From JAEKNW01 sp963677815 (lineage in GTDB: Bacteria > Cloacimonadota > Cloacimonadia > Cloacimonadales > JAFGVF01): a DNA stretch of 64,000 bases. The DNA lies in NCBI GenBank assembly GCA_963677815.1, contig OY782499.1, positions 1,426,001-1,490,000 of the forward strand. Direction: 5' to 3'. Under the pieces are notes generated by a model. That model had not been told where the DNA came from and did not search any database. It saw only the letters and a list, made by a program, of their open reading frames with translations. Shown here in pieces: positions 60,475-64,000 of this stretch (position 1 is its first letter; the number at the start of each line of letters is the position of its first letter). The position numbers and the translations under genes are program-made.

Positions 60475-63400
60475 ATGATGAAGAAAAAAAACAAAACTAA
60501 ATTGCTTTTTGGTTTTTTATTATTACTTATTGGAGTAATAATTACTAGCTGTACAATAACTATTTTAGAAGTACATCAGCCTGAAATTGCTTATGTAAAT
60601 AGTAAGCTAATATCTACAATAAGAGCTGATTTCCCTCAGGGTATAGGAAGTGCTTCTTACACCTTATCTATTCTAATGCCTGAAGATTGGTCAATTCAAA
60701 ATAACCAAGTGGCTTATAATTTTGATAATGCTGAAGGAACATTTTACTTCACATATAATGCAAATAATGTTTCAACAATTACAAATGCTCAAGAAACTCC
60801 TCCTGGTTATGTCTGGTGGTCTGGGGTTTCCGATATACATGCTCCAAATCTAGACAAAGCTGAAGCAAATGTGGTCTTCAATACTGGTTCAATTGCCACA
60901 GATTATACACTTCGATATCATATCGGTGATTCTCAAGATAATAATCTTTCCGAATATCAATCAGGACCCAAAGAAATTAGTTTAATTAATCAACCTGAAA
61001 ATGATACACTTACTGATGGTAGAGTTTTCCCTGCAGTTGATACTAATCCCTGGGATAAACATACTTTTGAAGTAATCTACTTCTCGGCAAATGGAGATTC
61101 ACCTACTAGTGCAGAATTATACCTAGATGAAGTAGCTTATCAGTTGAACTTTCTTGCTGGTAGTGCAAGTAATGGAAAGTATGCAGTCGATATAGACTTC
61201 ATTTCTGGAGGTCAACATGATTATTATTATCTTTTTGATAATTCACTAAGATATCCTGAGGGAAATGGGAATTTATCAATAACCATTAATGATGTTGATG
61301 TATATTCTTTACCTCACACCGAGAGTTTTGAAATAGCTAGTCCTTCCTTAAGCAACTGGCAATTAGAAGGTGATTGGCAGGTTGGTCAAGCTATGGGGCT
61401 TAATGGCCACCCTGAAACAGCTTATGAAGGTGATTATGTCGTTGGTACTATCTTATCTGGTAATGGTTTGACTACAGTAAATTCTACTAACTCAATACTA
61501 GTATCTCCAATATATGATGCAAGAGAAGAAGCATCGGTTTCCTTGAATTACTATCATAATTCTCAGATTAATGAGTATTCTAGCTTAACTGTCAGGATTG
61601 AACACATTCAAACAGGACTGACTATTGATAAAGAGATTATTTCAGATTTATATACCAATGGCTGGGAACAAAAATCTATTAATATTAGTGATGAAGTAGC
61701 TGGTAAACTTTTTAGAGTAATTCTTCAATTTGCTACAGGAGACCAAGCATGTCCAGGTATAGCAATAGATAATTTTAGTATAAATGTTTCAGATTTCTTT
61801 GATGCAGATATGAAGTTTGTTGAAAGTACTATTGTTGCCGACAAGGGAGATACTGAAGCTTTTATGTTTTCTTTGAAAAATACTGGTTCTAGCAGTGATA
61901 TTTATGATTTAGAGATTAGCCCAGCTCCTGAATTCTCCTATCAGTTACTTCAAAATACTGGTGATGATACTTGGACTAATATTAACTTTAACGATATTGA
62001 ATTGGCTCCTTCTCAAGAAATCTCTTTAAAATTACAAGTAGAAGTTCCTCTTCAAAGTCAATTGGATGAAGAGGAAATTATTCTTAACCTTACAAGTGAT
62101 AATGGAATAATGCAATCACAAAATCTTACAACAAAAGTGAGACCTAATGTTTTAACGAGTCAAGAATATGGTTATGTAATGTATTCTTCTGATTATTCAG
62201 ATTTAGCTCAATATGATTGGATACCAACTACTACAGCAAATCTTTTATCTGAGGGTGATTTCCTTTCTAGAACAATGTTGTCTTTAGGTTTTTATTTTGA
62301 TTACTTTGATTCAGTGTATGATAGTATCTATTTAACTCCTTACGGAGGAGTATCTTTTTATAATTATGATGACTATTCAAATGTGGAAGAAATTCCTGGC
62401 AATGATGGTGTTGACTTACTCATTGGGCTATACTTCACTGAATTAGGGCTAACTTATGGGGGGAATGGCTATTATGAGCAAACAGTTATAGAAAATCAAA
62501 ATGCCTTCATTCTAACTTTTGAAGATTGCTACACCTTGGAAAATAGATTTGATTCTTTCTCTGCTCAGATGATTATCTTCGAGAATGGAGATATTAAATT
62601 CCAATATGCTAGTCTTCCTGAAGAGTATGAATTAGGTTATCCTTTGGTAGGTATTGAAAACTATTTAGGTAATGATGGAATCAAGTTTCAAGCAAACTAT
62701 AATGCCTTGAAAGAAAATTATGCTCTTTTGTTTTCCAGAAATCTTGTAGCAATTAATCCACAACCTGAAAATTACTTCCCTGCCTTAGCTTCCACAGACC
62801 TTTCTTGGGAAAATGTGGGGGATTTCTTAAGTATGAAAGTTTATCTGAAAGAAAATGATAATCAGTTCAGTGAAGCAGATTTAATCTATAATGGAAATCC
62901 AACTTCTTCAATTTCTAATAGCCAAATTCCAGCAATGACAATTAATAATAATTATTACTGGAAAGTTGTGGGGATTACGCAAGAAGCTTATGAATTATCT
63001 TCTCCAATATATCAATTTACAGTAGCAGGAACTTCTCAAGCTAGTGGATATGTTACTGATAGTTATACTGCTTTACCTATTGAGGGTGTCTTAGTCTCTG
63101 TCATGAATATTGAAGGCGGAGGGGAGTTTAGAAATTCCCAAGCCTCTACTTTAACTGATGCAAATGGTTATTGGGAAATGGATCTAATGTCTAATGCTTA
63201 CTACTTAGAATTTACTAAAGATGGTTATACATCAATTACTGGAGTATATTTGAATCTGTATGATGATAATTCCATTGATGTTGAAATGGATAGACTTTTT
63301 GCTCTAAATCCTTCTCCTGCTAATGATAGTTTTGATATCAACATCAATACTTCATTAAGTTGGCAAAATCCAGCAGGATATAACTATGCCATTGTAGAAA

Positions 63401-64000
63401 TTTCAGAAGATGAAAGCATGGAAAATGCAAGCCTTGTATATGAAGGACCTCTTACAAATTATCTATCTTCAATAAGTAACTTGCAAGCAGGAAGATATTA
63501 CTATTGGAGAGTCAATCTTTCCTTGAACGGTAATGAAAACGTAGCTCTTGGACAAGTATGGCGATTTAGAACTCAATTCCCTGAATCTATTCCTGTGGCA
63601 GATTATGAAGTTGAATACCCAAATTACTATATGGAAAAAGCTACTAGAGTTGCTTCTGGTTATTTAATACCTGGGGGAGAATCTGGTAATAGAGAAAAAT
63701 TAATGAAAGTTGATAACGAAGGTCAAGTTGAATGGCAACATCATTATGCAATGACAAACAGTGTTTTCAAGAAAGCTATTAGTTTAGCTAATGGCAACTA
63801 TTTAATAATCAGAAATCAAGATACTGGTTATCTTTATGGGGAAGAGACAGGTCTTAGTGAAGTCAATTCTCAAGGTGCTATTGTCTGGAATCAAAGCTAT
63901 AAATACTATATCAATTCATCTTATAGCAATGAAGATGTAGATGATGGGATTATTGATTCTGCTGGTAATATAGTGGTTTGTGGATCTACAGGTTTTGGGA
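60475..64000 (+). CDS. Large multidomain surface lipoprotein, 3' end outside the window
   Basis: An open frame runs at least 1175 codons from the ATG at 60475 to the window edge; an ATG one codon later is also possible. A lipoprotein signal LLIGVIITSC puts the lipid-modified Cys at residue 26. The exposed part shows a MAM/jelly-roll-like domain (LPHTESFEIASPSLSNWQLE, CPGIAIDNFSI) and a CARDB-type beta domain. A carboxypeptidase-regulatory-like domain follows (SGYVTDSYTALPIEGVLVSV, TLTDANGYWEMDL), with an Fn3-like part and the start of a propeller-like region (ASGYLIPGGES, DSAGNIVVCGSTG). GGAG precedes the start. Function is unknown, probably adhesion or substrate binding. Confidence 0.8.
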   Translation, partial: MMKKKNKTKLLFGFLLLLIGVIITSCTITILEVHQPEIAYVNSKLISTIRADFPQGIGSASYTLSILMPEDWSIQNNQVAYNFDNAEGTFYFTYNANNVSTITNAQETPPGYVWWSGVSDIHAPNLDKAEANVVFNTGSIATDYTLRYHIGDSQDNNLSEYQSGPKEISLINQPENDTLTDGRVFPAVDTNPWDKHTFEVIYFSANGDSPTSAELYLDEVAYQLNFLAGSASNGKYAVDIDFISGGQHDYYYLFDNSLRYPEGNGNLSITINDVDVYSLPHTESFEIASPSLSNWQLEGDWQVGQAMGLNGHPETAYEGDYVVGTILSGNGLTTVNSTNSILVSPIYDAREEASVSLNYYHNSQINEYSSLTVRIEHIQTGLTIDKEIISDLYTNGWEQKSINISDEVAGKLFRVILQFATGDQACPGIAIDNFSINVSDFFDADMKFVESTIVADKGDTEAFMFSLKNTGSSSDIYDLEISPAPEFSYQLLQNTGDDTWTNINFNDIELAPSQEISLKLQVEVPLQSQLDEEEIILNLTSDNGIMQSQNLTTKVRPNVLTSQEYGYVMYSSDYSDLAQYDWIPTTTANLLSEGDFLSRTMLSLGFYFDYFDSVYDSIYLTPYGGVSFYNYDDYSNVEEIPGNDGVDLLIGLYFTELGLTYGGNGYYEQTVIENQNAFILTFEDCYTLENRFDSFSAQMIIFENGDIKFQYASLPEEYELGYPLVGIENYLGNDGIKFQANYNALKENYALLFSRNLVAINPQPENYFPALASTDLSWENVGDFLSMKVYLKENDNQFSEADLIYNGNPTSSISNSQIPAMTINNNYYWKVVGITQEAYELSSPIYQFTVAGTSQASGYVTDSYTALPIEGVLVSVMNIEGGGEFRNSQASTLTDANGYWEMDLMSNAYYLEFTKDGYTSITGVYLNLYDDNSIDVEMDRLFALNPSPANDSFDININTSLSWQNPAGYNYAIVEISEDESMENASLVYEGPLTNYLSSISNLQAGRYYYWRVNLSLNGNENVALGQVWRFRTQFPESIPVADYEVEYPNYYMEKATRVASGYLIPGGESGNREKLMKVDNEGQVEWQHHYAMTNSVFKKAISLANGNYLIIRNQDTGYLYGEETGLSEVNSQGAIVWNQSYKYYINSSYSNEDVDDGIIDSAGNIVVCGSTGFG

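Overview
The window is AT-rich bacterial DNA. A transposable (Mu-type) prophage fills about positions 1-31,100, followed by about 33 kb of host chromosome. The host looks like an anaerobic amino-acid and glycan fermenter of the Candidatus Cloacimonadota (WWE1) type. This is an inference from three things: the lysine-fermentation gene kal next to crt/hbd and bcd/etfBA, large secreted proteins ending in a NYPNPFNPET-type sorting domain, and many interspersed palindromic repeats. No 16S or marker gene is present to prove it.

Prophage. Both ends carry an inverted repeat with two 25-bp dyad sites whose start points are exactly 84 bp apart (1 and 85; 30,991 and 31,075). A rightward S24-type repressor (28,738) drives a lysogeny-side unit together with an HEPN-like protein (29,474). 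Leftward from a predicted early promoter at about 28,700 run a Ner-like regulator, small proteins, the DDE transposase, a protein with a phage replication C-terminal domain, a MuB-like ATPase, a DUF3164 protein, an excisionase-like HTH protein and a GemA-like protein. Head and tail genes follow, also leftward: small and large terminase, MuF-like head protein, M15 endolysin, head-tail adaptors, portal, a protease-scaffold-capsid fusion, tail tube, TM lysis proteins, a frameshifted Dam-like methylase, tail chaperones G and G-T (frameshift at a T7 slippery site), tape measure, distal tail proteins and fibre. The morphology genes are of siphovirus/HK97 type although the transposition module is Mu-like.

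Cargo. Between the MuF gene and the endolysin lies a rightward block (13.65-17.9 kb) with its own promoter. It holds a probable ABC-three-component (ABC-3C) conflict system (HNH effector, middle component, DUF2326-type ABC ATPase), a three-TM protein, an unlisted 41-aa proline-rich ORF and a second HNH-like protein. This is the best candidate for an undescribed defence assembly.

Host side. The 31.4-32.6 kb stretch is a nest of palindromic repeats. One repeat family has CCC...GGG termini, a 5-bp TTAAW target duplication and a visible empty site. Next come an ammonium transporter, two large secreted proteins (one a subtilase), a flavodoxin-fold reductase and a class II aldolase. A glycan-use operon follows: a binding protein-permease fusion, a permease with a repeat-containing insert, GH38 alpha-mannosidase, a GH20-GH130 fusion and a CBM9-like protein, which together suggest N-glycan breakdown. 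The kal-crt-hbd and bcd-etfB-etfA units convert 3-aminobutyryl-CoA through crotonyl-CoA to butyryl-CoA. A large lipoprotein gene runs off the right edge. No tRNA, rRNA or CRISPR array was seen.
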